46,958 nt of DNA, from assembly GCA_948467875.1 (NCBI GenBank), contig CAOKFZ010000013.1:1-46958 (forward strand), written 5' to 3'. Both the position numbers and the translations under genes were made by a program. Each line of letters opens with the position of its first letter. Position 1 is the first letter of the stretch. The notes under the pieces are model-generated. The model was not told the origin of the DNA. It was given only the letters and a program-made list of their open reading frames with translations, and did no database searches. Below, in pieces: positions 1-8,059 of the stretch. Source of the stretch: an uncultured Clostridium sp. (lineage in GTDB: Bacteria; Bacillota; Clostridia; TANB77; CAG-508).

Positions 1-156
1 GATATATGGACTGATTTTGTTCTTTGGGAAACAGAAGAAGATGCAAATAATGCAACAACAATTGGTAAAGGTAAAGAGGTAACTAATAATTTTTATGCTT
101 GTATTCAAATGAATACTTGTAGGGCATTAATTTCAAAACTAATGAAAAAGTATTAG
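1..156 (+). CDS. C-terminal 51 residues of an unrecognised protein (5' end outside window)
   Basis: An open frame runs from base 1 to a TAG at 154-156. The tail starts DIWTDFVLWETEEDAN and ends LISKLMKKY. I recognise no family. It is followed after 33 bases by engB, whose ribosome binding site lies in the gap. No terminator is visible between them, so co-transcription is possible. It could also be a chance open frame, because nothing upstream can be seen. Confidence 0.4.
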   Translation, partial: DIWTDFVLWETEEDANNATTIGKGKEVTNNFYACIQMNTCRALISKLMKKY

Positions 157-189
157 ATTTATCAAAAGAATGATAAAAAGGAGAAAATT

Positions 190-780
190 ATGATAATAAA
201 AAATCCGAAATTTGAAGTGTCGGCGGTGGGACCGAAACAATATCCGAAAGGGGATTTGCCAGAAATTGTGTTAGTCGGAAAATCAAATGTGGGAAAATCT
301 TCTTTTATTAACACCATGCTGAATCGAAAAAGTTTGGCAAGAACGAGTAATACGCCGGGTAAAACGCGTCAGATTAATTTTTACAATATTGACGATTTGT
401 TTTATTTTGTGGACTTGCCAGGTTATGGTTATAGCAAAATGTCGAAACACGAAAAGATTTTTTCAGGAAAATATATTGAAGAATATTTGCAAAAGCGCGA
501 AAACATTGTGCTGATTGTACATTTGTTGGATATTCGTCATCAGCCAACAGAAGACGACTTGCATATGTATGATTATATTTTGCGCTCCAATTTGCCGTTT
601 ATGGTAGTGACGAATAAGGCAGATAAAATTGCTGTTACGAAAGTGGATGCAGAAGTGGAAAGAGTGAAACAAACATTAGGCATTTCTTATAGTACAATTT
701 TACCTTTTTCGGCAGAGCGAAAAATTTATACAGAAAAAGTTTGGGAAGAAATTGAAAAAATGCTCAAAATAGAGATGTAA
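190..780 (+). CDS. engB: Ribosome biogenesis GTP-binding protein EngB/YsxC
   Basis: This is a TRAFAC-class GTPase needed for late assembly of the 50S ribosomal subunit in the cytoplasm. The 196 residues match the family's usual length. All G motifs are visible: P-loop GKSNVGKS at 30-37, G2 region TPGKT at 55-59, DLPGYG at 75-80, TNKAD at 141-145, and a SAE G5 loop near 174. The ATG at 190 follows an AAGGAGA ribosome binding site at the correct distance. In many Firmicutes engB follows lon or clpX, but the upstream gene here is not identifiable. The stop codon lies inside the first copy of an intergenic repeat (775-858), so the last Met codon and the stop come from that element. Confidence 0.97.
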   Translation: MIIKNPKFEVSAVGPKQYPKGDLPEIVLVGKSNVGKSSFINTMLNRKSLARTSNTPGKTRQINFYNIDDLFYFVDLPGYGYSKMSKHEKIFSGKYIEEYLQKRENIVLIVHLLDIRHQPTEDDLHMYDYILRSNLPFMVVTNKADKIAVTKVDAEVERVKQTLGISYSTILPFSAERKIYTEKVWEEIEKMLKIEM

Positions 781-858
781 AGTTTAGTTTACATGCCCCA
801 AATGGTATGTTAAGTTTACGGGCGGGGCAAAAAATGCGATGTTAAGAAAACGGGCATG
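775..858 (+). repeat. Intergenic ~85-bp repeat, copy 1
   Basis: This copy begins ATGTAAAgtttagTTTACAT, a perfect 7-bp stem with a 6-base loop. Two sub-repeats follow, ATGTTAAGTTTACGGGCG and ATGTTAAGAAAACGGGC, about 30 bases apart. It is similar in length and order to the copies at 4255-4340 and 6074-6158. The TAA of engB is the TAA in the first stem arm. Confidence 0.75.
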
Positions 859-921
859 GAAAAATCTGCAATTTAATACATAAAAAATTGGAAAATTTCA
901 TAAAATAGTAGCGGTGATTTT

Positions 922-1164
922 ATGGAAGAAGAATTTATTAAAGAAATGAAAGTGACGAATCAAGCGCAAGCAAATTCGTATGAAGAACTCATGAGCAATC
1001 TTGAGAAAACAAAACGAAATTTGGAGGCTGACTATGCTAATTTGCAGTATATTGATGACCAAAGTTTGGTAGATTATTATACGTATAAAATCAAGTCTGA
1101 CCAAGCGCAATATGATTATTTAATTAAGCAGGCAAAAAGGGTAGAAACAGGAACCTATTTATAA
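922..1164 (+). CDS. DUF2508 (YaaL-like) family protein
   Basis: An 80-residue cytoplasmic helical protein. The central and C-terminal part (LEKTKRNLEADYANLQYIDD, then VDYYTYKIKSDQAQYDYLIK) resembles DUF2508, a small Firmicutes family of unknown function often found near recR or DNA-repair genes. There are no membrane segments or catalytic motifs. The ATG at 922 has only a weak upstream GGTGA. It ends 9 bases before the adenylyltransferase gene, so the two are probably co-transcribed. The assignment rests on the Leu/Tyr-rich pattern and the length. Confidence 0.7.
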   Translation: MEEEFIKEMKVTNQAQANSYEELMSNLEKTKRNLEADYANLQYIDDQSLVDYYTYKIKSDQAQYDYLIKQAKRVETGTYL

Positions 1165-1173
1165 GGAGAAAAA

Positions 1174-1716
1174 ATGGAAAAAAATTTTGAACTAGGATTA
1201 GTTTTGGGGAGATTTCAAACATTTCATAAAGGGCATAAACAACTGATTGATATGACCAGAAATTTATGTGAAAAGACACTTATTTTAATCGGTTCTGCGC
1301 AGGAAAGTGGAACCCCCAGAAATCCTTTTAAACTAGAAACAAGAAGAGAAATGGTTTCTCAAATTTATGCACAAGAAGATGTAATCATTTATGCATTAGA
1401 TGATATGACAAATGAGGACGATATTTGTTTTGAATGGGGAAGTTACATATTGGAGCACGTGGAAAAAATGGTTGGTAGGTTGCCAGATTTAATGGTGTAT
1501 GGCAAGGACGAATCACGCAAAGGCTGGTTTTCGGAAGAGGATAGTAAAAAGTTTTCAGAATTCATTGTAGCACGTGATAAAATCAATATTTCTGCTACAA
1601 AATTAAGAGAGTTTTTGGTGCAAGATAAAAAGCAGGAATGGCAAAAATACGTGCCAGAAGAGATTTGGGACAAGTACGAATGCCTAAGAGAAGAATTGTT
1701 GAAATTGAGAAAATAA
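1174..1716 (+). CDS. NMN adenylyltransferase-like nucleotidyltransferase (NadM/cytidylyltransferase fold)
   Basis: A 180-residue HIGH-superfamily nucleotidyltransferase. GRFQTFHKGH at residues 12-21 contains the HxGH nucleotide-binding signature, TPRNPF at 47-52 resembles the NadM substrate loop, and ISATKLRE at 139-146 is the second (ISSTxxR-type) motif. The closest match in layout is the NadM adenylyltransferase domain, which transfers AMP from ATP to NMN to make NAD. In some bacteria NadM is fused to a Nudix domain; here three separate Nudix genes lie within 5 kb. It has a clear AAGGAG site before ATG 1174 and ends 25 bases before the transporter. Another cytidylyl/adenylyltransferase substrate cannot be excluded. 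Confidence 0.8.
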   Translation: MEKNFELGLVLGRFQTFHKGHKQLIDMTRNLCEKTLILIGSAQESGTPRNPFKLETRREMVSQIYAQEDVIIYALDDMTNEDDICFEWGSYILEHVEKMVGRLPDLMVYGKDESRKGWFSEEDSKKFSEFIVARDKINISATKLREFLVQDKKQEWQKYVPEEIWDKYECLREELLKLRK

Positions 1717-1741
1717 GAACGAAAATACGAAGGAGAAAAAT

Positions 1742-3006
1742 ATGAGACAAGACATAGCAATGAAATATAATCGAAGAATTTATCCAGTTTATAAAGGAAT
1801 TGGTTGGGATCCATTATTTTATTCGTCCATTATATTTTTGTTTTTAACGCAAGTAAAAGGAATTGAGGCGGCAAAAGTATTGTATGCAGAATCTGCGTAT
1901 TCACTATTTGGGTTAATTTTGCAAATTCCATCTACTATTTTAATTGAAAAATTGGGAAGTAGAAAATCATTAATATTAGGTAATTTATTAGTGACAATTC
2001 AAGTTGCTATGATGATTTTTACCAATCATTTTGCTGTTTTATTGATTGCGTATATGATATTAGCGTTGGGGACTTCGCTAAAAGATATTTCGGAATGTAG
2101 CGTGTTATATGATGCCACCAAAGTTTGCAAAGGTAAGAATTCACTAGGAAAAATTGATGCAAAAGGTTCGTCAGCCAGTTATGCGTTAATGGCGATTTCG
2201 TCTGTTTTGGCAGGCTATTTGTTTGTGGTAAATCCGTATATTCCAATTATATTATCTACTCTTACGTCTTTATTGGCAGTTGTCATTGCGTATCGTTTGA
2301 AGAAATAGAAGAAGAGGAAAAGAAAAATATGACGATTGCAGAAAGTGTAAGTGACATGAAAAAAGGATTTACTTTTATTTTTCGATCCCAAAGATTAAAA
2401 GCGCTTTTACTATTTATGTCCATATTTGTTGGTGTTTTGATGATGATTTCGACTTATGAAAAAAGTTTGCTAAAAGACTTAAATGTACAGGCACAATATT
2501 TTGGAATTATTTTTGCTATGCTGACATTGGTGCAATGTTTTGCAGTACAATTTCAGGATAAAATACATAGAAAATTTAGAAATAAAACATTAGCTTTTTT
2601 GTCTATTCCAGTTTTTGTATCTTTTATTGTAATTGGCATGATTACTGGATTTGGAAAAAATGGAGTGGTTACGATAATAGTTGTGTTTAGTATGTTTTGC
2701 GTGCAGCATTTTTTGAGGGCTCCTTATTGGACGCTGGAAAATAAATATATGACCAATTTTACAAATCCAGCTATTCGCGTGAAAATTTTATCGGCTAGTA
2801 AATTTGTGCAAAGAGTGGCAAGAATGGCAATTTCTTTTTTAGCTGGTTTATTATTAGAATATTATAGTACAAGTGAGGCATATTTTATCATAGGGACTGT
2901 AGGGCTTTTGACGATTTTTCTTGTTTTAAATTATATGAAAAAAAGAATTGGTTTGGATCCAGAAAAATATAAGAGACAAGATATAGAATACCAAAAGTTA
3001 AATTAA
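1742..3006 (+). pseudogene. MFS transporter broken by a frameshift
   Basis: Two half-transporters lie in different frames. Positions 1742-2308 encode 188 residues with about six hydrophobic segments. The frame of the second half (ATG at 2329, to 3006) encodes about six more and is open upstream of that ATG, reading EEIEEEEKKN, a typical charged loop between TM6 and TM7. Joining them at about 2297-2302 gives a normal 12-TM major facilitator superfamily protein of roughly 420 residues. The change needed is -1 (one base lost), not the +1 at CGG seen elsewhere in this window, and no CGG is nearby. It is therefore either a true pseudogene or a sequencing error. The substrate is unknown. It has good AAGGAG sites upstream and lies in the same transcription unit as the adenylyltransferase. 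Confidence 0.75.
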
Positions 3007-3027
3007 TTTTTAGGAGAGGAGTATTTT

Positions 3028-3384
3028 TTGGAACAATTAGATATTAATAAAATTAATTCAGGAAAAAGTAAAAATATAAAAATTGGAGAGTTATCGCAGG
3101 AAATAATTGAATTATTAGATTTGAATTTAAAGCCACAAAATATAAATATATGGTCAACAAGAATTCAAGAACATTGCGAAAAACATAAGAGAGAATATTC
3201 GTCACCAACTACATATAATCAGGCTGTGAAAAATATACCGCTTATATTGAAAGAACCTGATTATGTAGGGCTGCATAATAATGGAAATATTCAATACGTA
3301 AAAAGATTAAATGATATTTCTTTGGTTGGTTATTTGGTAGGACGGCGTACCCTACATCTACTTTTAAGACCATCGCTGGCGTGA
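3028..3384 (+). CDS. PBECR-like (phage barnase/EndoU/ColicinE5/RelE-like) nuclease, C-terminus uncertain
   Basis: The start is TTG at 3028, chosen from the AGGAGAGGAG site at 3012-3021. Residues 35-100 carry NIWSTRIQEHCEKHKREY and then PDYVGLHNNGNIQYVKRL. This layout (helix with His, then xPDYVG...IeyVKR) resembles small stand-alone PBECR nuclease-fold proteins of Firmicutes. A zero-frame CGG sits at 3343-3345. Read straight, the tail is RRTLHLLLRPSLA, which does not look like the family. Shifting +1 at CGG gives GGVPYIYF and a stop at 3365-3367, a more plausible beta strand. A third frame continues TAYPTSTFKTIAG, so decay is also possible. Function inferred from fold only. Confidence 0.5.
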   Translation: MEQLDINKINSGKSKNIKIGELSQEIIELLDLNLKPQNINIWSTRIQEHCEKHKREYSSPTTYNQAVKNIPLILKEPDYVGLHNNGNIQYVKRLNDISLVGYLVGRRTLHLLLRPSLA

Positions 3385-3465
3385 TAACTGCCACTTTCTA
3401 TCCTCAAATAACCTGTATTATTATATGCGGTAAGCATATATAATATTCTAATGAAAATAATTAAG

Positions 3466-3503
3466 ATAAAGATTAAAATTTTTACTTTTAATCTTTATTT
3501 ATT
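3466..3503 (+). terminator. Rho-independent terminator-like hairpin
   Basis: A perfect 13-bp AT-rich stem, ATAAAGATTAAAA at 3466-3478 and TTTTAATCTTTAT at 3486-3498, with a 7-base loop followed by TTATTAT. It probably ends the unit containing the PBECR-like gene. The rest of the 3385-3609 gap is AT-rich with no recognised gene. Confidence 0.55.
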
Positions 3504-3609
3504 ATATCATTTTAGAAGGAGTTTGTCAATATCTTTTCTTTCGTAAAATTTTAGAAAGGACTTTCTTTTTTATGTTATTTGTGATATAAATATACAAAGG
3601 AGAAAAAAT

Positions 3610-4260
3610 ATGCAGGAATATACGAGTAAAGAAGTGTTTAATCAAAGATTTGTGGAAATGAATAGTGACGAAAAAGTGAAAAATAGAGAAACCACATATG
3701 ATAATTGGTTGGCAGATTATGAGGCAGAAATTGAAAAGTGCGAAACTGCGATTGTTGACTTAGGTTGTGGTTTGGGGAATAATACTTATTTTTTAATCGG
3801 AAAAGGAAAAGAGGTTTTAGCTTGCGATTATTCGGAAGTGGCAATTGAGACATTGCAAAAAGATGTTCCACAAGTGAAAACAAAGTTATTTGATATGGCA
3901 CAAAAATTTCCCATTGAAAATAATTATACAGATATTGTCATTGCTGATTTATCTTTGCATTATTTTACAGAAGAGGTAACTAAAAAAGTCATTGTGGAAA
4001 TCAAAAGAATTTTGAAACCAAATGGAGTGCTTTTGTTTCGCGTGAATTCTATTCATGATGATAATTATATGTTAAAACAGAATACACTGGATAAAGATTT
4101 TTTTTGGGAAGAAACACAGCAAAAAAGTAAAAGAGTTTTTCAGGAAAAAAATATACGAGAGTTTTTTGCAGATTGGAAAATTGAAAAAGTGAAAGAAGAA
4201 AAAATGCTTCGTTATGAACTTGAGAAAATTGTTTGGAATTGTGCCGTTCGCAAAATGTAA
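3610..4260 (+). CDS. Class I SAM-dependent methyltransferase
   Basis: A 216-residue cytoplasmic methyltransferase. Motif I is VDLGCGLG at residues 49-56, followed by an acidic strand end (CDYS), motif II-like DIVIADLSLHYF and a post-motif RILKPNGVLLFRVNS. This is the UbiE/TehB-type Rossmann fold that uses S-adenosylmethionine. The methyl acceptor cannot be told from sequence. The ATG follows AAAGGAG at 3596-3602. The last two codons (Met, stop) lie in repeat copy 2, as in engB, so the C-terminus was probably fixed by the element. Confidence 0.88.
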   Translation: MQEYTSKEVFNQRFVEMNSDEKVKNRETTYDNWLADYEAEIEKCETAIVDLGCGLGNNTYFLIGKGKEVLACDYSEVAIETLQKDVPQVKTKLFDMAQKFPIENNYTDIVIADLSLHYFTEEVTKKVIVEIKRILKPNGVLLFRVNSIHDDNYMLKQNTLDKDFFWEETQQKSKRVFQEKNIREFFADWKIEKVKEEKMLRYELEKIVWNCAVRKM

Positions 4261-4340
4261 AGTTTAGCTTACATAGCTAAAAATGACGATGTTAACTTTA
4301 CGGGCGCGATGAAAAGTGGCATGTTAAGAAAACGGGCGGA
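4255..4340 (+). repeat. Intergenic ~85-bp repeat, copy 2
   Basis: Copy 2 begins ATGTAAAgtttagCTTACAT and has the same two sub-repeats (ATGTTAACTTTACGGGCG and ATGTTAAGAAAACGGGCG). The innermost base pair of the hairpin is A.C here, A-T in copy 1 and G-C in copy 3. The stop codon of the methyltransferase lies in its first arm. Confidence 0.75.
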
Positions 4341-4371
4341 GCCAAAATAGATTTTTGAGGAGGTTAAAATT

Positions 4372-4806
4372 ATGAAAGTGTTGGTAGGAGGAATTGTTCA
4401 AAAAGAAAATAAAATATTAATGGTGCAAGAAGCACAAGAGAATTGCTATGGGCAATGGAATTTACCAACAGGGAAATTAGATGATGGAGAAAGCATTTTT
4501 GAAGGTGCCATTCGCGAGATTTTTGAGGAGACAGGTTGCAAAGTAAAATTGACGAAAGTTTTACCTATTTTATCATCTAGAAAACCGAGTCTTGTAAGAA
4601 TTATTTTTCTGACAGAATTATTAGAGGAAAATATACATTTTGATAAAAGTGAAATTTTAGATGTCAAATGGATGGAAATAGAAGAAATCAAGAAAATGCC
4701 AAAAGAAAACCTAAGAGCATATGAGCATATTTTAGAAGACATTAGACAGCTAGAAGCAAATGAAATTTATGATTTAGATATTATCAGAGTTATGGATAGA
4801 AAGTGA
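4372..4806 (+). CDS. Nudix hydrolase (first of a tandem pair)
   Basis: A 144-residue Nudix pyrophosphohydrolase. The Nudix box is complete: G34, E40, R48-E49 and E52-E53 followed by T-G-C, with GKLDDGE at 34-40 and REIFEETG at 48-55. These glutamates bind Mg2+ or Mn2+ and cleave a nucleoside diphosphate linked to another moiety X. It has the same length and layout as the next gene, 12 bases downstream, so the two are probably a tandem duplication that has diverged. Start ATG follows GAGGAGG at 4356-4365. A house-cleaning role (oxidised or capped nucleotides) is likely, but the substrate is not identifiable. Confidence 0.9.
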   Translation: MKVLVGGIVQKENKILMVQEAQENCYGQWNLPTGKLDDGESIFEGAIREIFEETGCKVKLTKVLPILSSRKPSLVRIIFLTELLEENIHFDKSEILDVKWMEIEEIKKMPKENLRAYEHILEDIRQLEANEIYDLDIIRVMDRK

Positions 4807-4818
4807 GGAGGTATAAAG

Positions 4819-5253
4819 ATGCACGTAATTGTAACAGTTTGTATTCAAGAGGAAGGAAAGTTTTTGATTGTACAGGAAGGAATTCCAAAAGCCTATGGTT
4901 TGTGGAATTTGCCAGGTGGTCATCTAGATGATGGCGAAGATTTGCTAGAAGGTGCCATGCGAGAGGCGAAAGAGGAAACTGGTTTGGATATAGAAATCAC
5001 TGGAATTATGTCTATACAAAGGAATATGATACGTGGTTTAAATCATGTGAGAGTTATATTTAATGCTAAAAAAGTTGGCGGAAAAATTGCGTTTGACAAA
5101 AACGAGATTTTAGATGTAAAGTGGGTAACACCTGAAGAGGCGGAAAAAATGGATAAAGCTACTTTAAGGGAACAAGAATTATTTTTGGATAATGTGGAAG
5201 ATGTCAAAAATCACAAAAACTATCCATTAGAGATGATTAAAACTTTTAGATAG
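4819..5253 (+). CDS. Nudix hydrolase (second of a tandem pair)
   Basis: A 144-residue paralogue of the preceding gene. The Nudix box has GHLDDGE at 34-40 and REAKEETG at 48-55, and the core LWNLPGG is canonical. It shares the C-terminal KNEILDVKW type element with its neighbour (KSEILDVKW there). GAGGAGG ends 12 bases after the previous stop, so translation of both is probably coupled. Ten bases separate it from the metallo-beta-lactamase-fold gene, suggesting a small operon of nucleotide-handling hydrolases. Substrate unknown. Confidence 0.9.
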   Translation: MHVIVTVCIQEEGKFLIVQEGIPKAYGLWNLPGGHLDDGEDLLEGAMREAKEETGLDIEITGIMSIQRNMIRGLNHVRVIFNAKKVGGKIAFDKNEILDVKWVTPEEAEKMDKATLREQELFLDNVEDVKNHKNYPLEMIKTFR

Positions 5254-5262
5254 GAGGTTTAT

Positions 5263-6069
5263 ATGGAAAAATTAGTGGTGCTAGGAACGGGTGGAGGATT
5301 GACGACAAAGTGTTATAATACATGTTTTTTATTGCAAAATCAGGACCAATATTTCTTGGTAGATACTGGAGCGGGTGCGCAGATTTTAAATCAAATACAG
5401 AAGGCAAATGTAACTTTGAACCAAATTCATGATATTTTTATTTCGCATAAACATGTAGACCATTTGCTTGGCGTGTTTCCATTACTGCGAGTCATATGTC
5501 AAGAAATATGGAAAAATAAATATCAGGGAAATGTCAATCTATATTGTGCCAAAGAAGTGCATGAAATGATAGAAAGATTTATTTTGGATACGTTTCATGG
5601 GAAGCATATTGATATATATCATAAGAACGTAATTTTTCATGAAATGGAAGAAGGTCAAGAATATTCTATCATAGGTTATCAGGTAAAGGTGTTGGACTTG
5701 TATCCAAAAGAAGATATTGTGCAATTTGGATTTCAAACGAAATTGTACAATGGAAAAAAATTTACTTTTTTAGGGGATGTGCCTTGTAGTAAAAAGAATT
5801 ATGATAAAGTTAAAAATACAGATTGGGTGTGTCATGAAGTTTTTTGCCGTGAAGCAGAAAATGAGTTCTTTCATCCGCATGAAATTAATCATTCTACGGT
5901 CAAAGATGTGAGCCAAACAATGCAAGATTTAGGCGTAAAAAATTTGGTGCTTTGGCATACAAAAGATAATTGCATAGAAGAGAGGAAAAAGTTGTATACG
6001 GAAGAAGCACAAGAATATTTTCAGGGCAATATTTTTGTACCAAATGATTTGGATGAAATTGAATTATAA
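5263..6069 (+). CDS. Metallo-beta-lactamase-fold hydrolase, RNase Z-like
   Basis: A 268-residue binuclear zinc hydrolase. The HxHxDH motif is HKHVDH at residues 62-67, followed by a GDVP aspartate region, HPHEINHS and a final His in LWHTKD. The N-terminal VLGTGGG and the preceding SHKH strand are typical of the RNase Z/ElaC branch of the MBL fold. It may process RNA 3' ends or be one of the many uncharacterised MBL phosphodiesterases; at 268 residues it is shorter than canonical RNase Z (about 310). The ATG follows AGGAGG at 5253-5258, overlapping the stop of the upstream Nudix gene. Confidence 0.8.
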   Translation: MEKLVVLGTGGGLTTKCYNTCFLLQNQDQYFLVDTGAGAQILNQIQKANVTLNQIHDIFISHKHVDHLLGVFPLLRVICQEIWKNKYQGNVNLYCAKEVHEMIERFILDTFHGKHIDIYHKNVIFHEMEEGQEYSIIGYQVKVLDLYPKEDIVQFGFQTKLYNGKKFTFLGDVPCSKKNYDKVKNTDWVCHEVFCREAENEFFHPHEINHSTVKDVSQTMQDLGVKNLVLWHTKDNCIEERKKLYTEEAQEYFQGNIFVPNDLDEIEL

Positions 6070-6073
6070 AGAG

Positions 6074-6158
6074 ATGTAAGGTTTAGCTTACATTGTAAAA
6101 ATGATGATGTTAACTTTACGGGCGCGATAAAAAGTGGCATGTTAAGAAAACGGGCGGA
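6074..6158 (+). repeat. Intergenic ~85-bp repeat, copy 3
   Basis: Begins ATGTAAGgtttagCTTACAT with a perfect 7-bp stem and the same two sub-repeats as copies 1 and 2. Here the upstream gene already ended at 6069, five bases earlier, so this copy does not supply a stop codon. A further partial unit (GATGTTAAGTTTAG) follows at 6179-6192, before the next gene. Confidence 0.75.
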
Positions 6159-6226
6159 GTAAAAAATGTATTTTTTTAGATGTTAAGTTTAGTTGCGCAA
6201 AATTTTTAGTAGAAAGAAGGCAAAAA

Positions 6227-6763
6227 ATGACAGAGATTTGGGAATTATTAGATGAAAATGGAAATGAAACAGGAGAGACAATGCAGGTAGGAGAACCAAT
6301 TCTAGAAGGACGCTATCATAAAGGGGCTGATGTTTGGATTGTGAATGCTAAAAATGAAATTCTAATTCAAAAACGTTCGCCGAGCAAAAGGCTTTCTCCT
6401 AATGTTTGGGCCATGACGGGCGGCTCTGTTATAAAAGGCGAGACAAGTTTGCAGACGATTGAAAGAGAAGTTTTGGAAGAATTGGGAATCAAATTAAATG
6501 GGCAAGATTTGCAGTTAATTGCAACTTATCAAACAGGGGATGTGTGGCTAGATGAATATGTTATAAAGCAGGATATTGATTTGTGTGATATTGTGATGCA
6601 AGAAACAGAAGTGTCGGATGTGAAATGGGCGACGTATGAGGAAATTGACGAGCTTTTTGAAAAGGGGCAGTTTTTGAAAAAACGATGGGAATTTGTCAGA
6701 GATTTGATATTGACAAATTTTCTACATATTGGTAAGATAGAAGCAGAAAGGAAAAATGTATGA
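6227..6763 (+). CDS. Nudix hydrolase, IPP isomerase/YfcD-like subgroup
   Basis: A 178-residue Nudix protein with the N-terminal strand EIWELLDENGNETGE seen in the IPP-isomerase-like Nudix subgroup. The box is GSVIKGE followed by EREVLEELG (about residues 66-86), and WAMTGGS precedes it. Members of this subgroup mostly hydrolyse nucleotide diphosphates; the longer N-terminal domain separates it from the two small Nudix proteins upstream. The start ATG follows AAAGAAGG at 6212-6219. Its TGA overlaps the ATG of yqeG (ATGA at 6760-6763), so the two are translationally coupled. Confidence 0.85.
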   Translation: MTEIWELLDENGNETGETMQVGEPILEGRYHKGADVWIVNAKNEILIQKRSPSKRLSPNVWAMTGGSVIKGETSLQTIEREVLEELGIKLNGQDLQLIATYQTGDVWLDEYVIKQDIDLCDIVMQETEVSDVKWATYEEIDELFEKGQFLKKRWEFVRDLILTNFLHIGKIEAERKNV

Positions 6764-7278
6764 TTTTTTATCCAGACTATTATTGTGATAAAGTCACAGA
6801 TATTACGCTTGAATTATTAGAAAGAAACAACATCAAAGGTTTGATTTTGGACGTGGATAATACGCTGATTGACTATGATAAAAATTTGTTAAAAGGGGCA
6901 GATGAGTGGGTAAAATGTTTAAAACAAAATGGCTTGAAATTCATGATTTTATCGAATAGTAACCAAGAAGAAAAAGTCAAAAATGTGGCGAATATTTTGG
7001 AAATTCCGTATTTTTATTTTGCTACAAAGCCGTTAAAGCGAGGTTTCAAAAAGGCGCAAAAGGAGTTGCAGCTTGAAAAAAACGAAATTGCTGTGGTTGG
7101 AGACCAAATTTTTACGGATATTATTGGTGCTAATCGCTCGAAAATGTTTTCAATTTTAGTTAATCCAGTGGCGAAAAAGGACCTTTTGATGACGAAAATC
7201 AAACGACCATTAGAAGAAATGATTGTAAAATCTTATGTAAAAAAACAAAAGAAGAAAGAGGACGAAAAAAATGTATGA
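6760..7278 (+). CDS. yqeG: YqeG family HAD IIIA-type phosphatase
   Basis: A 172-residue HAD-superfamily phosphatase. Motif I DVDNT at residues 31-35 contains both catalytic aspartates, motif II is ILSNSN, the Lys of KPLKRGF is motif III, and GDQIFTDIIGANR is motif IV. YqeG/GEP4-type enzymes dephosphorylate small phosphorylated substrates (phosphatidylglycerophosphate in GEP4). It overlaps the upstream Nudix gene by 4 bases and the downstream prepilin peptidase by 8, so all three are in one operon. The tail is Lys/Glu-rich. In Firmicutes yqeG usually neighbours aroE and ribosome-assembly genes; the prepilin peptidase neighbour is less usual. Confidence 0.93.
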   Translation: MIFYPDYYCDKVTDITLELLERNNIKGLILDVDNTLIDYDKNLLKGADEWVKCLKQNGLKFMILSNSNQEEKVKNVANILEIPYFYFATKPLKRGFKKAQKELQLEKNEIAVVGDQIFTDIIGANRSKMFSILVNPVAKKDLLMTKIKRPLEEMIVKSYVKKQKKKEDEKNV

Positions 7279-8048
7279 TATCAATAATGTGCATATTTTA
7301 GTATATGTCATATTTGGCATGGTAGGAATATTCGTAGGAAAATTAGTAGCATGGATGAATTTAAGACTTCCAGAAGAGCAGAAGATTTTTTCCAAGGATT
7401 TTTTTGAGGAGAATAAAAAGGGGATTCCAGGAAGTTATATTGGTATGATTTTGATGGCGATTTTGTATGTATTATTGTTACGTCGATTTGGCATAGGCGA
7501 CACTTTTTTGCAAAACTTAGATTTGATTAAATTTGTAGTTTTAATGCCAATGTTGTTGAGTTCTTTTATGATTGATTTGAAACATAGAATTTTGCCAAAT
7601 CGCTTGAATTTGACGATATTTGAATTGGGATTGATTTTTACCTTTATTTATGGAATTTATAATCTTAATTTGGCGAAAGACATGTTGCTTGGAATGCTTG
7701 CTGGTGCTGGAATTTTTGGCGCAATAACAGTGCTTCGGAGGATTGATTGCCGGAAAAGAGGCAATGGGACTGGGCGATGTCAAATTTATGGGAGCCATTG
7801 GGTTGTACTTTGGTGTAAGCGCAATTGCTCAAATTTCGCTTTTGGCGTTTTTTGTAGGAGCAATTATATCCGTTGTTGTGCTATTTGTGAGGGCGTTTAT
7901 TTTGAAAAGTGACGACCAATATATGCCGTTTGGTCCATTTTTGGTAATTGGCGCGGTTGCTTGTATCTTTTTGCCAGCCAATGCGGTTTTTGTTGCATTT
8001 ATGTCCCTATGTGCTGCGATTAGTAATAAAATATTGAGCATATTTTAA
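7271..8048 (+). CDS. A24-family prepilin peptidase, needs a +1 frameshift at CGG 7736
   Basis: A membrane aspartic peptidase that cuts the leader of type IV prepilins and related substrates. Straight reading stops the family sequence at residue 155; skipping C7736 joins AITVL to GGLIAGKEAMGLGDVK and gives 258 residues, the usual length. The catalytic aspartates are D102 in MIDLKHRILPN and D169 in GLGDVK, and PFGPFLVIGA is also conserved. About seven hydrophobic segments are visible. The N-terminal domain has no cysteine-rich methyltransferase motif. Two type IV prepilin-like proteins (17189, 22569) are candidate substrates, and the Tad-like locus at 36-47 kb lacks its own peptidase in view. 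D169 lies after the shift, so the enzyme is inactive without recoding. Confidence 0.9.
7736..7739 (+). other. +1 recoding site CGGA (prepilin peptidase)
   Basis: The zero frame reads CTT CGG AGG; the family frame resumes as GGA GGA TTG (Gly-Gly-Leu). Skipping one C restores 102 residues including the second catalytic Asp. Confidence 0.8.
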
Positions 8049-8059
8049 GGAGGTTTTGT

